Part shown: positions 8,289 to 17,153 of the stretch, piece by piece
How positions within the stretch are numbered: the first letter of the stretch is position 1
Layout: each line of letters begins with the position of its first letter
Origin: Herbaspirillum sp. SJZ106
GTDB taxonomy: Bacteria > Pseudomonadota > Gammaproteobacteria > Burkholderiales > Burkholderiaceae_D
Assembly (NCBI RefSeq): GCF_006715495.1
Contig: NZ_VFNI01000007.1
Span: 62,001 to 126,000, forward strand
Direction: 5' to 3'
DNA: 64,000 nucleotides
Position numbers and translations under genes: made by a program
Notes under the pieces: generated by a model
Told to the model about the DNA's origin: nothing
The model's input: only the letters and a program-made list of their open reading frames with translations
Databases searched by the model: none

Positions 8289-8858
8289 ATGCCCCGTGCC
8301 CCCAGGTTGCCCGCCAAGCAGGATTTCCCGGTACACCAGATACGCCGCTACCTTGAGCCCGGTCCGATCGTATTGGTGTCGTCGGCGCACAGGAAACAGC
8401 GCAACATCATGACCATGGGGTGGCATACCGTCATGGAGTTTGCGCCCTCGTTGCTGGGTTGCGTCATCGCCGGCGGCAACCATAGCTTCGAGCTCATCCG
8501 CAACAGCCGGGAATGCGTGATCAACCTGCCCACGGTCGCATTGATCGAGCAGATAGTCGGCATCGGCAATTGTTCGGGCGCACAGGTCGACAAGTTCGAG
8601 CGCTTCGGCCTGACGCCGCTGCCCGCGGCCGAGGTCGGCGCGCCGCTGATCGGCGAATGCCACGCCAATTTCGAATGCCGCCTGCACGACGGCAAGCTCA
8701 TCGGGAAATACAACTATTTCATTTTCGAAGTGGTGAAGGCGCATGTGGCGCGCACGCCGAAAAACCCGAAGACGGTGCATTACAAAGGCAATGGGGAATT
8801 CATGGTGGCCGGAGAGGTGATCAGCCGGCGCTCAGGTTTTCGCAGCGAATATCTCTGA
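8289..8858 (+). CDS. flavin reductase-like protein (FMN-binding split barrel)
   Basis: This 189-residue protein resembles the flavin reductase/DIM6-NTAB family. It contains PGPIVLVSSAHRKQRNIMTMGWHTVMEF, where the family binds FMN, and RECVINLPT in the middle. Such proteins reduce or bind FMN with NAD(P)H, sometimes as partners of monooxygenases; no monooxygenase is next to it. AGGAG lies just before the ATG. The following ogt gene is 56 bp away on the same strand. Confidence 0.8.
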   Translation: MPRAPRLPAKQDFPVHQIRRYLEPGPIVLVSSAHRKQRNIMTMGWHTVMEFAPSLLGCVIAGGNHSFELIRNSRECVINLPTVALIEQIVGIGNCSGAQVDKFERFGLTPLPAAEVGAPLIGECHANFECRLHDGKLIGKYNYFIFEVVKAHVARTPKNPKTVHYKGNGEFMVAGEVISRRSGFRSEYL

Positions 8859-8914
8859 GCGTTTCGGGGTAGGATCAATAGGCTAGAATCGGTTTCCGAC
8901 TCAGGAGGCCGCAT

Positions 8915-9487
8915 ATGGACTACGCATACAAGCACATCGATTCGCCGGTCGGCCGGCTCACGCTGGTGGCCAGGGGCGACAAACTGACGGCCATCCTGTG
9001 GGAGAACGACCGCGCCGGCCGTGTGCGCCTGGGCGAGATGGCGCAGGACGACGCGTGCCCGGTGCTGCTCGAGACGGCGCGCCAGCTGGCCGATTATTTC
9101 GCCGGCCGGCGCACCAGCTTCGATGTTCCATTGGCATTCGACGGCACCGATTTCCAGAAGCGGGTATGGGCCGCGCTGCTCGCCATTCCCTACGGCCAGA
9201 CCCGCACCTATCTGGAGATTGCGCGCGAGCTCGGCAACGAGAAGGCGGTGCGCGCGGTGGGCGCGGCCAACGGACGCAATCCGATTTCCATCATCGCGCC
9301 CTGCCATCGCGTGATCGGCTCGGGCGGCGAGCTGACCGGTTTCGCCGGCGGCTTGCATGCCAAGAAACTGCTGCTGGCGATCGAAGGCATCTCCACCGAA
9401 GGGCACGATGCGGGCGCGGCGATCGACCCGGGAAGAAAAGCGCAGCACCGGCGCGCGGCGGATCCCAACCAGCTTTCGTTGCTGTGA
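8915..9487 (+). CDS. ogt: methylated-DNA--protein-cysteine S-methyltransferase
   Basis: This 190-residue suicide enzyme removes alkyl groups from O6-alkylguanine in DNA. The acceptor cysteine is C130 in PCHRVIG. The conserved lead-in GQTRTYLEIA and the asparagine in AANGRNP are also present. There is no AdaA-like regulatory domain, so it is the constitutive Ogt type. AGGAGG precedes the ATG. The C-terminal 30 residues after the core are not conserved. Confidence 0.9.
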   Translation: MDYAYKHIDSPVGRLTLVARGDKLTAILWENDRAGRVRLGEMAQDDACPVLLETARQLADYFAGRRTSFDVPLAFDGTDFQKRVWAALLAIPYGQTRTYLEIARELGNEKAVRAVGAANGRNPISIIAPCHRVIGSGGELTGFAGGLHAKKLLLAIEGISTEGHDAGAAIDPGRKAQHRRAADPNQLSLL

Positions 9488-9559
9488 CGGCTGTCGGAAT
9501 CTGGCGGCGTTTATAACGCTGCCAGGGAGTGTCGCGGTTATGTTGCGTTTATGTCCTGC

Positions 9560-10426
9560 TTACCGCTGCATCCCCCAGCGCTTCACCGTCACCCGCTCCA
9601 GCGTATTGAACACCAGGTTTTCCACCAGCAGGCCGATCAGGATCACCATCGCCAGTCCGGCGAAGACCTTGTCGGTATAGAGCTCGTTGCGGTTCTGGAA
9701 GATGTACCAGCCCAGGCCGCCCTTGCCGCTGGTGGCGCCGAACACCAGCTCGGCGGCGATCAGTGTGCGCCAGGCGAAGGCCCAGCCGATACGCAGGCCG
9801 GCCAGGATCGATGGCAGCGCGGCCGGCACCAGCACCTGCAGCACGAACGGCAGGCCATGCAAGCCGTAGTTGCGGCCGGCCATGCGCAAGGTGTCGGACA
9901 CGCCCAGGAAACCGGCATAGGTGTTGACCGCCAGCGCCCACAGCACCGAATGCACCAGCACGAAGATCAGGCTGCCCTGGCCCAGGCCGAACCACAGCAA
10001 GGCGATGGGCAGCAGGGCGATGGCCGGCAAGGGGTTGAACATCGAGGTCAGCGTGCTCAAGAGGTCGCGCCCGAACTGGGTGGACACCGCCAGCGTGGTC
10101 AGCACGAAGGCGGCGGCGATGCCCAGCACATAGGCCTTGAGCAGCACCTGCAGCGACAGCCAGGTCTTGTTGAATAGCTCGCCGCTGGCGATGCCCTCGG
10201 CAAAGGCTTGCGCGGTCTGGCCGAAGGTGGGCAGCAGCAGGTCGTTGTTCTGCCAGCGGCCGATGGCTTCCCACACGATGGCCAGCAGCAAAAGGATCGC
10301 GCCCTTGCGGATCCAGGTTTGCTGCCAGATGCGCTGGGGTAGCGAGAGGCGGCGTTCCAGCACCACGCCGGACAAGGGCGTCAGCGGCAGTTCATATTCT
10401 TCCCGCACGGGGGGCGTCAGGTTCAT
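9560..10426 (-). CDS. ABC transporter permease (nitrate/sulfonate/taurine type)
   Basis: This 288-residue inner-membrane permease has about six hydrophobic segments. The cytoplasmic loop AALPSILAGLRIGWAFAWRTLIAAE is the EAA motif that docks to the ATPase. It fits the SsuC/TauC/NrtB family. It is the last gene of a four-gene minus-strand operon (two binding proteins, ATPase, permease). The start at 10426 (MNLTPP) follows the ATPase stop by 26 bp; the same frame is open upstream inside the ATPase gene but that part is not protein-like. Confidence 0.85.
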   Translation of the reverse strand: MNLTPPVREEYELPLTPLSGVVLERRLSLPQRIWQQTWIRKGAILLLLAIVWEAIGRWQNNDLLLPTFGQTAQAFAEGIASGELFNKTWLSLQVLLKAYVLGIAAAFVLTTLAVSTQFGRDLLSTLTSMFNPLPAIALLPIALLWFGLGQGSLIFVLVHSVLWALAVNTYAGFLGVSDTLRMAGRNYGLHGLPFVLQVLVPAALPSILAGLRIGWAFAWRTLIAAELVFGATSGKGGLGWYIFQNRNELYTDKVFAGLAMVILIGLLVENLVFNTLERVTVKRWGMQR

Positions 10427-10452
10427 GGGCTTACCTCGGTGGGCGCGGCGCG

Positions 10453-11319
10453 TCAGTAGGAGAAGCGCACGTCGCCGAAATTGATCGGTTTCTCCGGTGC
10501 GGCAGGGGTCGCGCCTTCGTCGAACAGCAGCCGGTGGATACGCTGCGCGGTCTGCTGGAAACCGGCGCCGCCCAGGCTGGCGAGGTCGTACTGGTGGCTG
10601 TTGATCTCGGCGCGCACGCGGCCCGGATGGGGCGAGAGCAGCAGGATGCGGTTGCCCACCACCAGCGCCTCTTCGATCGAGTGGGTGACGAACAGCAGCG
10701 TGAAGCGCACCTCCTCCCACAGCGCCAGCAGCTCTTCCTGCATCTTGCGGCGGGTCAGCGCATCGAGCGCGGCGAAGGGCTCGTCCATCAGCAGCATCTT
10801 GGGTTGCATGGCCAGCGCGCGGGCGATCGCCACGCGCGCCTTCATGCCGCCCGAGAGCGTGTGCGGATAGGCGTCGGCAAAGCGCGCCAGGCCGACTTTC
10901 TCGAGGTAGTGGCGGGCGCGCTCGGCGGCCGCGCGCTTGCCCAGCGTCTTCGAGGCCAGCAGCGGGAACATCACGTTCTGCAGCACCGTCTTCCACGGCG
11001 GCAGCTGGTCGAATTCCTGGAACACCACGATGCGGTCCGGGCCCGGATGGCGCACGGCCTGGCCATCCAGCCGGATCTCGCCGGAGGCCGGGGGCAGGAA
11101 GCCCGCCACCGATTTCAGCAGGCTCGACTTGCCGCAGCCGGACGGGCCGAGCAGCACGAAGCGGTCGGCCGGATAGACGCCGAAGCTGACATCATGCGTG
11201 GCCTGCACCACGGCCGAGGCGGTGCGGTACTGCAGGCTGACCCGGTCGACCTGCAGCAGCGGCGTGGACGCCTGGACGGCGGCCGATACGCTGGCCGCTT
11301 CAACTGCCGGGTTGTGCAT
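10453..11319 (-). CDS. ABC transporter ATP-binding protein (SsuB/TauB type)
   Basis: This 288-residue ATPase energises the neighbouring permease. It has Walker A GPSGCGKSS (about residues 59-67), the Q-loop in FQEFDQLPPWKTV, the signature LSGGMKARVAIARAL and Walker B MLLMDEPFAALD, then the H-loop in THSIEEAL. A C-terminal tail of about 50 residues follows the core. The gene overlaps the end of the second binding-protein gene by 20 bp, so translation is probably coupled. Sulfonates, taurine, nitrate or related organic acids are possible cargo. Confidence 0.88.
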   Translation of the reverse strand: MHNPAVEAASVSAAVQASTPLLQVDRVSLQYRTASAVVQATHDVSFGVYPADRFVLLGPSGCGKSSLLKSVAGFLPPASGEIRLDGQAVRHPGPDRIVVFQEFDQLPPWKTVLQNVMFPLLASKTLGKRAAAERARHYLEKVGLARFADAYPHTLSGGMKARVAIARALAMQPKMLLMDEPFAALDALTRRKMQEELLALWEEVRFTLLFVTHSIEEALVVGNRILLLSPHPGRVRAEINSHQYDLASLGGAGFQQTAQRIHRLLFDEGATPAAPEKPINFGDVRFSY

Positions 11320-12307
11320 ACGCTTCCTCGAAGAAGTAGTCTTTCCACGACGCCGCGCGGTTCTTCAGCACGCCGATCTCATGCAGTTTTTCGGCATACA
11401 CGAAGCTGCGTTCGGGCGAGACGGTGAAATTGATTTCCGGGTCTTCCACGATCTTGCGCACGAACTCCGGCGCCAGCTTGGACTTCTGCACGCGGATGAA
11501 GGTATCGGCCGCCTTGGCCTTGTTGTTGCGGATGAATTCGGCCGCTTCCACCAGCGCGTTGTAGAAGGCGCGGTAGGTCTTCGGGTTCTCGTCGTGGAAC
11601 TTCTGCGTGGTGTACAGGAAGTTGAAGGAGGCCGGGCCGCCCAGGATGTCGTAGGAGCTGATCACCTTGTGCACGTTCTTGTTCTCCAGCGCCTGGTACT
11701 GGAACGGCGGGCTGGAGAAATGGGCATTGATTTCCGAACCGCCGGCCAGCAGCGCGGCGGTGGCGTCCGGGTGCGACAGGCTCACCGTGATGTCGTCGAA
11801 GCGCTTGTAGTTGTCCTTGCCATACAGCCGGGCGGTCTCGATCTGCAGCGTGCGCGACTGGAAGCCCACGCCCGCGGCCGGCACCGCGATGCGGTCCTTG
11901 CTGCTGAAATCCTTGACGGTCTTCACGTTCGGATTGTTCGACAGCAGGTAGTTGGGCATCGAACCCAGCGAAGCGATCGCCTTGACGTTCTGGCGGCCGC
12001 GCGTGCGGTCCCACAGCACCAGCGCCGGCGGGGCGCCGGCCGAGACCACATCCAGCGCGCCGGCCAGCAGCGCCTCGTTCATGCCGGTGGCGCCGGACAG
12101 GCTGTTCCATTCGACCTTGATGTCGAGGCCTTCCTTCTTGCCCTGCTTTTCGATCAGCTTCTGGTCCTGCACCACGTCCAGGATCAGGTAGCCGATGCCG
12201 AACTGCTGGGCGATGCGGATCTGGCCTTCGGCATGCGCGCTGGCGGCCGGGCCGAGGGCGATCAGGCCGGCCGCCAGGGTCGGGAAGAATGTGCGTGCGA
12301 ACGGCAT
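11300..12307 (-). CDS. ABC transporter substrate-binding protein, paralogue 2
   Basis: This 335-residue periplasmic protein has a signal peptide ending SAHA and belongs to the NMT1/SsuA-like family. It starts the mature part with EGQIRIAQQFG, nearly the same as the preceding gene product (EGQLRIAEQFG). The two align along their whole length and both end in a KDYFF(E/D)(E/D)A block. The start at 12307 (MPFART) is chosen for the signal peptide. It lies directly after paralogue 1 with no spacer. The ligand is unknown. Confidence 0.85.
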   Translation of the reverse strand: MPFARTFFPTLAAGLIALGPAASAHAEGQIRIAQQFGIGYLILDVVQDQKLIEKQGKKEGLDIKVEWNSLSGATGMNEALLAGALDVVSAGAPPALVLWDRTRGRQNVKAIASLGSMPNYLLSNNPNVKTVKDFSSKDRIAVPAAGVGFQSRTLQIETARLYGKDNYKRFDDITVSLSHPDATAALLAGGSEINAHFSSPPFQYQALENKNVHKVISSYDILGGPASFNFLYTTQKFHDENPKTYRAFYNALVEAAEFIRNNKAKAADTFIRVQKSKLAPEFVRKIVEDPEINFTVSPERSFVYAEKLHEIGVLKNRAASWKDYFFEEAYAQPGS

Positions 12308-12308
12308 G

Positions 12309-13361
12309 TCAGCTGCCTCCCTGAATATGGGCATCGTCGAAGAAGTAATCCTTCACCGAAGCCGGCTTGTTCTTGATGGCGCCCACGCGATGCATGAACT
12401 CGGCCAGCGGGTAAGTGTTCTGCGGGCCGATCCTGAACTGCACTTCCGGGTTCTTGATGATTTGCAGCAGCAGCTTGCGGTCGGTATTGCCCTTGTTGAC
12501 CTTGAGGTAGATGTCGGCCGCCTTCTCGGGATTGGCGGCGATGAACTTCGCGGCTTCATCCAGCGCGCCGACGAAGGCGCTGTAGGTCTTGGGATTGTCG
12601 CGGCGGAATTTCTCGGTGGCGTACAACACCGTGGCCGAGGAGGGACCGCCCAGCACCTGGTAGGAGTTGAGCACGATATGCGCCTTGGGATTGCCGGCCA
12701 GCTCCTGTTCCTGGAACGGCGGGTTGCCGAAGTGGCCGGTGATCTCGGTGCCGCCGCTGATGATGGCGGCGGCGGCATCCGGGTGCGGCACGGCGATGCT
12801 GATCTTGTCCAGCTTGTTGTACTGGGCGTCGCCCCACAGCTTGGCCGAGGCGAACTGCAGCACGCGCGATTGCACCGATACGCCCACCGCCGGCAGCGCG
12901 ATGCGGTCCTTCTCGGTGAAGTCGGCGATGGTCTTCACGTTCGGGTTGTTGCTCACCAGGTAGTAGGGGAAGTTACCCAGCGACGCCACGCCGCGCACGT
13001 TTTGCTTGCCGTAGGTGCGGTCCCAGATGGTCAGGAGCGGGCCCACGCCGGCGCCGGCGATGTCCACCGAACCGGACAGCAGCGCGTCGTTGACGGCCGA
13101 GCCGCCGGAGAGCTTGAGCCAGTCGACCTTGATGTCCACGCCGGCGGCGCGGCCGTGCTTTTCGATCAGTTGCTGGTCCTGCGCGACGTTGAGCAGCAGG
13201 TAGACGACGCCGAACTGTTCGGCGATGCGCAACTGCCCTTCGGCATGCGCCGCCATCGGCGCGCCCAGCAGCGACAGCGCCAGCGCGCCGGTGGCCGAAG
13301 CGGCCAGGGTGTTGGAAATGAAGCGCCGGAGACGTCCCGGCGTGGGGCGGGTTGGTTGCAT
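12309..13361 (-). CDS. ABC transporter substrate-binding protein, paralogue 1
   Basis: This 350-residue protein is the first gene of the operon. It has a signal peptide (cleavage near AHA-EGQ, residue 40), and the mature part is an SsuA/NMT1-like periplasmic binding fold. SNNPNVKT and NPKTY are shared with paralogue 2. Two binding proteins served by one permease and one ATPase suggest two related ligands. Upstream, AGAACCA (13443) and TGGTTCT (13466) form a short inverted repeat that could be an operator. Confidence 0.85.
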   Translation of the reverse strand: MQPTRPTPGRLRRFISNTLAASATGALALSLLGAPMAAHAEGQLRIAEQFGVVYLLLNVAQDQQLIEKHGRAAGVDIKVDWLKLSGGSAVNDALLSGSVDIAGAGVGPLLTIWDRTYGKQNVRGVASLGNFPYYLVSNNPNVKTIADFTEKDRIALPAVGVSVQSRVLQFASAKLWGDAQYNKLDKISIAVPHPDAAAAIISGGTEITGHFGNPPFQEQELAGNPKAHIVLNSYQVLGGPSSATVLYATEKFRRDNPKTYSAFVGALDEAAKFIAANPEKAADIYLKVNKGNTDRKLLLQIIKNPEVQFRIGPQNTYPLAEFMHRVGAIKNKPASVKDYFFDDAHIQGGS

Positions 13362-13442
13362 GATGTCCTGTCGTTGTCGGTGGAAGGGGCGATCGGCTGA
13401 GAACCTGTTTGCGATCCCGGCAGGGACCGCGCACAGCTTCTT

Positions 13443-13472
13443 AGAACCATCTTGTTGGAAAAGCGTGGTTCT
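13443..13472. promoter_or_regulatory. short inverted repeat upstream of the ABC operon
   Basis: The arms AGAACCA (13443-13449) and TGGTTCT (13466-13472) are 16 bp apart, about 80 bp before the first binding-protein start. It is a possible operator. The remaining part of the gap up to kup (about 13500-13860) shows nothing further. Confidence 0.35.
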
Positions 13473-13860
13473 TTATTCGATTGGAGTATATAAAGGGCGC
13501 GCAAGAAAGAAAAACTCGATTACCGCATATCCATATGAGGCCACGGCATAGGCTGCCAGGCCTTGCCGCTGGCGGCCTTTGGCGCCCGGGCAGCCCATGT
13601 GCGGCAGGGGCAAGGACGGCGCGCCATGCGGGGGAGCCGGCCGGCGAAACCCGAACCGCCGTATTGCCGCGCTGTCAAGTTCCGGATGCCCGGGCAGAGG
13701 CAGCGGCGCAACGTCCTGCATCCGGCCCGGGCAATTTGCGCGCACCGCAGGTAGAGTGCGATAAAGTACGCGTCCTGCCCGGCCGGATGCCCCGATCCCT
13801 GCCTTTTGTGCAAGGCCCGCGCCGCCGGCGGCGACAATTTGAAGAAGCAAAGGGAGTCCG

Positions 13861-15762
13861 ATGAGTTCATCTCACACCAATCCAAATCTGTCCTTCCGTT
13901 CGCAGAAGCTGCACCTGATCACACTGGCCGCGCTCGGCGTGGTGTTCGGCGACATCGGCACCAGCCCGTTGTACGCGCTCAAGGAGTGTTTCAGCCCCGA
14001 CCACGGCATCGCCTTTTCTCCCGACGCGGTGCTGGGCATCATCTCCATGCTGTTCTGGGCCATCACCATCGTGGTGAGCGTCAAATACGTGCTGTTCGTG
14101 CTGCGCGCCGACAATAACGGCGAAGGCGGCGTGCTGGCCCTGATGGCGTTGTCGCTGCGGTCGGCCGCGTCGGGCTCGCCGCGCGCCAAGCTGCTGATGA
14201 TGCTGGGCGTGTTCGGCGCCTGCATGTTCTACGGCGACGTGGTGATCACGCCGGCCATCTCGGTGCTGTCGGCAGTGGAAGGGCTGGAGATCGCCGCGCC
14301 GCAGACCGCCCATGTGGTGATCCCGCTGACGATCGCCATCGTGGTGGTGCTGTTCCTGATCCAGCGCCACGGCACCAGCGTGGTAGGCCGTTTCTTCGGG
14401 CCGGTGATGTTCGCCTGGTTCCTGTCGCTGGCCTTGCTGGGCATATACAACATCGTCAAGGCGCCGGAAGTGCTGGTGGCGATCAACCCTTACTACGCCG
14501 TGCGCTTCATGGCCGATCATTCGCTGCAGGCCTTCATCGTGCTGGGCTCGGTGGTGCTGGTGCTGACCGGGGCCGAGGCGCTGTATGCCGACATGGGCCA
14601 CTTCGGCATCAAGCCGATCCGCTTCGCCTGGATTTTCACGGTCATGCCGGCGCTGCTGATCAACTACTTCGGCCAGGGCGCCAACCTGATCGCCAACCCG
14701 GCGGCGATCAAGAACCCCTTTTACCTGATGGTGCCCGAGGCGCTGGTGCTGCCGATGGTGCTGCTGTCGACCTGCGCCACGGTGATCGCTTCGCAGGCGG
14801 TGATCTCGGGCGCCTTCTCGCTGACCAGCCAGGCCATCCTGCTGGGCTTCGTGCCGCGCATGCGCATCCTGCACACCTCCGAAGACGAGCAGGGCCAGAT
14901 CTATATCCCGCTGATCAACTGGATGTTGCTGGTGCTGGTGGTGGCCGTGGTGCTGGCCTTCAAGAAATCGGACAACCTGGCCGCCGCGTACGGCGTGGCG
15001 GTGACCACCACCATGGTGATCACCACCATGCTGCTGGGCGTGGTGATGCGCCATATCTGGAAGTGGCGGATGCCGGCGGTGGTGCTGGTCATTAGCTGCT
15101 TCATGGTGGTGGACGTGGCGTTCTTTGCCGCCAACCTGCTCAAGCTCACCGAGGGCGGCTGGTTCCCGCTGGTGATCGGCGGCGCGGCGTTCTTCCTGCT
15201 GATGACGTGGTATTCCGGCCGCATGCTGCTGCGCATGCGCATCAAGGACGACGGCATCCCGCTGGAGCCCTTCGTCGAGGGCCTGCTGGCGCATCCGCCG
15301 CACCGCGTGGGCGGCACCGCCGTCTTCATGACCGGCAACATCAACACCGTGCCAGTGGCGCTGCTGCACAACCTCAAGCACAACCGCATCCTGCACGAGC
15401 GGGTGTTCTTCCTGAAGATCAGCATCTGGGACGTGCCTTACGTGGCCGACAGCGAGCGCCTGACCATGAAGGACCTGGGCGGCCAGGTCTACCTGCTGCG
15501 CGCTTCCTTCGGCTTCAAGGAGACGCCGGAGGTGCACCGGGTGATGGCGCTGGCCGAGCAGCAGTTCGGCCATCATTTCGACCTGATGGACACCTCGTTC
15601 TTCCTGGCGCGCGACACGGTGGTGCCGAGCAAGCTCCTGGGCATGTCGCTGTGGCGCGAGCGCCTGTTCGCCTGGATGTACCAGAACGGCGCCAAGCCGT
15701 CGGACTTCTTCAACATCCCGGCCAACCGGGTGGTGGAGCTGGGGACCAAGGTCGAGATCTGA
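13861..15762 (+). CDS. kup: KUP-family potassium uptake protein
   Basis: This 633-residue K+/H+ symporter sits in the inner membrane. The family signature [17 protein letters not shown] lies at residues 22-38, followed by about 12 hydrophobic segments and a soluble C-terminal domain from about residue 455. Length and motifs are normal for Kup. GGGAG precedes the ATG and a strong terminator follows. Pieces of this gene's sequence (15211-15230 and 15465-15496) reappear fused at 36121-36171, on the far side of the aromatic island. Confidence 0.93.
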   Translation: MSSSHTNPNLSFRSQKLHLITLAALGVVFGDIGTSPLYALKECFSPDHGIAFSPDAVLGIISMLFWAITIVVSVKYVLFVLRADNNGEGGVLALMALSLRSAASGSPRAKLLMMLGVFGACMFYGDVVITPAISVLSAVEGLEIAAPQTAHVVIPLTIAIVVVLFLIQRHGTSVVGRFFGPVMFAWFLSLALLGIYNIVKAPEVLVAINPYYAVRFMADHSLQAFIVLGSVVLVLTGAEALYADMGHFGIKPIRFAWIFTVMPALLINYFGQGANLIANPAAIKNPFYLMVPEALVLPMVLLSTCATVIASQAVISGAFSLTSQAILLGFVPRMRILHTSEDEQGQIYIPLINWMLLVLVVAVVLAFKKSDNLAAAYGVAVTTTMVITTMLLGVVMRHIWKWRMPAVVLVISCFMVVDVAFFAANLLKLTEGGWFPLVIGGAAFFLLMTWYSGRMLLRMRIKDDGIPLEPFVEGLLAHPPHRVGGTAVFMTGNINTVPVALLHNLKHNRILHERVFFLKISIWDVPYVADSERLTMKDLGGQVYLLRASFGFKETPEVHRVMALAEQQFGHHFDLMDTSFFLARDTVVPSKLLGMSLWRERLFAWMYQNGAKPSDFFNIPANRVVELGTKVEI

Positions 15763-15793
15763 TTGTCGCCCGGTCGGAGAAGTGCCTGAATAG

Positions 15794-15819
15794 AGAACGC
15801 CCGCATCTGCGGGCGTTCT
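15794..15819 (+). terminator. terminator of kup
   Basis: An 11-bp perfect stem (AGAACGCCCGC / GCGGGCGTTCT) with an ATCT loop is followed by TGTTTTT. It is a typical intrinsic terminator 31 bp after the kup stop. Confidence 0.85.
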
Positions 15820-15904
15820 TGTTTTTATCGGGGATAAACCGGCATGGCAAGCCAGGATTATCCTGCGTCATTTGCGCGGCCGTGCGATGGCAACATAAGC
15901 CGCG

Positions 15905-16822
15905 TCAGAGCATCGGTCCGTTGGAAAACATCTTCAAGAATACCGACCGTATCCAGATGTTCGCTTCGTCCCGATGGTATTTCCGGTGCCAGTGCTGCTT
16001 CAAATCCACCGTCGGCAGCTCCATCGGCGGATAGATCGTCCGCACATCGGCCAGGGTGGCGAAGCGCTCGCCCAGCGCGGCAGGCACGGTGACCAGCAGA
16101 TCGGTCGAGGCGACGATGAAAGGAATCGACATGAAATGCGGTACCGACAGTGCGATGCGCCGCTTGATCTTGAGCTTGGCCAATACCTGTTCGAAGGCTT
16201 CGTGGCTGCGGCCTTCAGGCCGGACCACCGCATGGCCCAGCTCCAGGAACTGTTCCATGCTCAGCCGCTTGTCCTTGATGCGGTGCCCTGCGCGGATCAG
16301 GCTGATGAAGCTGTGCGAATACAGGCGCTGCTGGTAGAAATTGCGCCGCGTCAAATCAGGAAAATAACCTACCGCGAGGTCGATCTCGCCCTTTTCCAGG
16401 CCATTGGCAATATCGTCCGGCGGCAGCGTCACGCTGGTGACGGAGACATGGGGGGCCACCTCGGCCAGGTATCGCATCAGTTGCGGCAGCATGAACATCT
16501 CGCCCACATCCGATAAGGCGAAGGTGAAGGCGCGGGTAGAGGCGGCCGGGTCGTAAGGCGCGTGCAGCAATACGTTCTGCCGGATTCGCTGGAGAATTTC
16601 CTGGGTCGGCTCCATCAGCGACAGCGCGCGCGGCGTCGGTTCCACGCCGTGCGAACCGCGGATGAACAACGGGTCGCCCAGGGCCGTGCGCAATTTGTTC
16701 AGGGCGATGCTTACCTTGGGCTGGCTCCATCCCAGGCGCAGCGCGGCGCGGCTGACGCTGCGTTCTTCGATGACGGCCAATATCACCGGCAACAGGTTGA
16801 GATCGAAGTCCAGATCGTTCAT
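15905..16822 (-). CDS. LysR-family transcriptional regulator
   Basis: This 305-residue regulator has the N-terminal winged helix (LPVILAVIEERSVSRAALRLGWSQPKVSIALNKLR, about residues 11-45) and a C-terminal effector domain with the usual GEIDLAVGYFPD. It resembles NodD/LinR-like LysR proteins that respond to aromatic compounds. It is the first gene of the aromatic-acid island after kup and is divergent from the dual-HTH regulator at 17154. Its target is not obvious; either the island or its own promoter is likely. Confidence 0.85.
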   Translation of the reverse strand: MNDLDFDLNLLPVILAVIEERSVSRAALRLGWSQPKVSIALNKLRTALGDPLFIRGSHGVEPTPRALSLMEPTQEILQRIRQNVLLHAPYDPAASTRAFTFALSDVGEMFMLPQLMRYLAEVAPHVSVTSVTLPPDDIANGLEKGEIDLAVGYFPDLTRRNFYQQRLYSHSFISLIRAGHRIKDKRLSMEQFLELGHAVVRPEGRSHEAFEQVLAKLKIKRRIALSVPHFMSIPFIVASTDLLVTVPAALGERFATLADVRTIYPPMELPTVDLKQHWHRKYHRDEANIWIRSVFLKMFSNGPML

Positions 16823-17153
16823 GTTATTCAGTTATCGAATAAATGTTATCTAACTAATTTCATTGCTATATACCACGTGTTGGTTATCATCTACATCAAA
16901 AAAAACGATAAACATCAAGCATTCAGGAGACCTTATGCCGACACGGATCATCTTTTCTTGACGCGCGCTTGCCGTCGCGAACGAGCAATCACCCCCCATT
17001 CTCCGGTCTTGCACGCGGGTTGCGTCCAGGCCGGGCATGGTATGCCTGAAATAAAGCCAGAGGCCCATGTTGTTGCGATGCGGCGCATGCGCCTGGCCAG
17101 CTTAATGTCGTCGCCGCCGGGTTGGCCGGAGGCGCGCGGCAAGGAGGGACGCT
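16823..17153. promoter_or_regulatory. AT-rich promoter region between two divergent LysR genes
   Basis: The first 100 bp (16823-16920) are AT-rich and carry repeated GTTATC motifs (near 16829, 16844 and 16880), a plausible regulator-binding region. The remainder up to 17140 is ordinary GC-rich sequence without recognisable boxes. AAGGAGGG ahead of 17154 is a strong ribosome site. Confidence 0.4.

Noticed and set aside
13867..15576. Minus-strand open frame opposite kup
   Set aside because: Its composition is dominated by His, Gln and Arg and it lies entirely over a conserved transporter gene.
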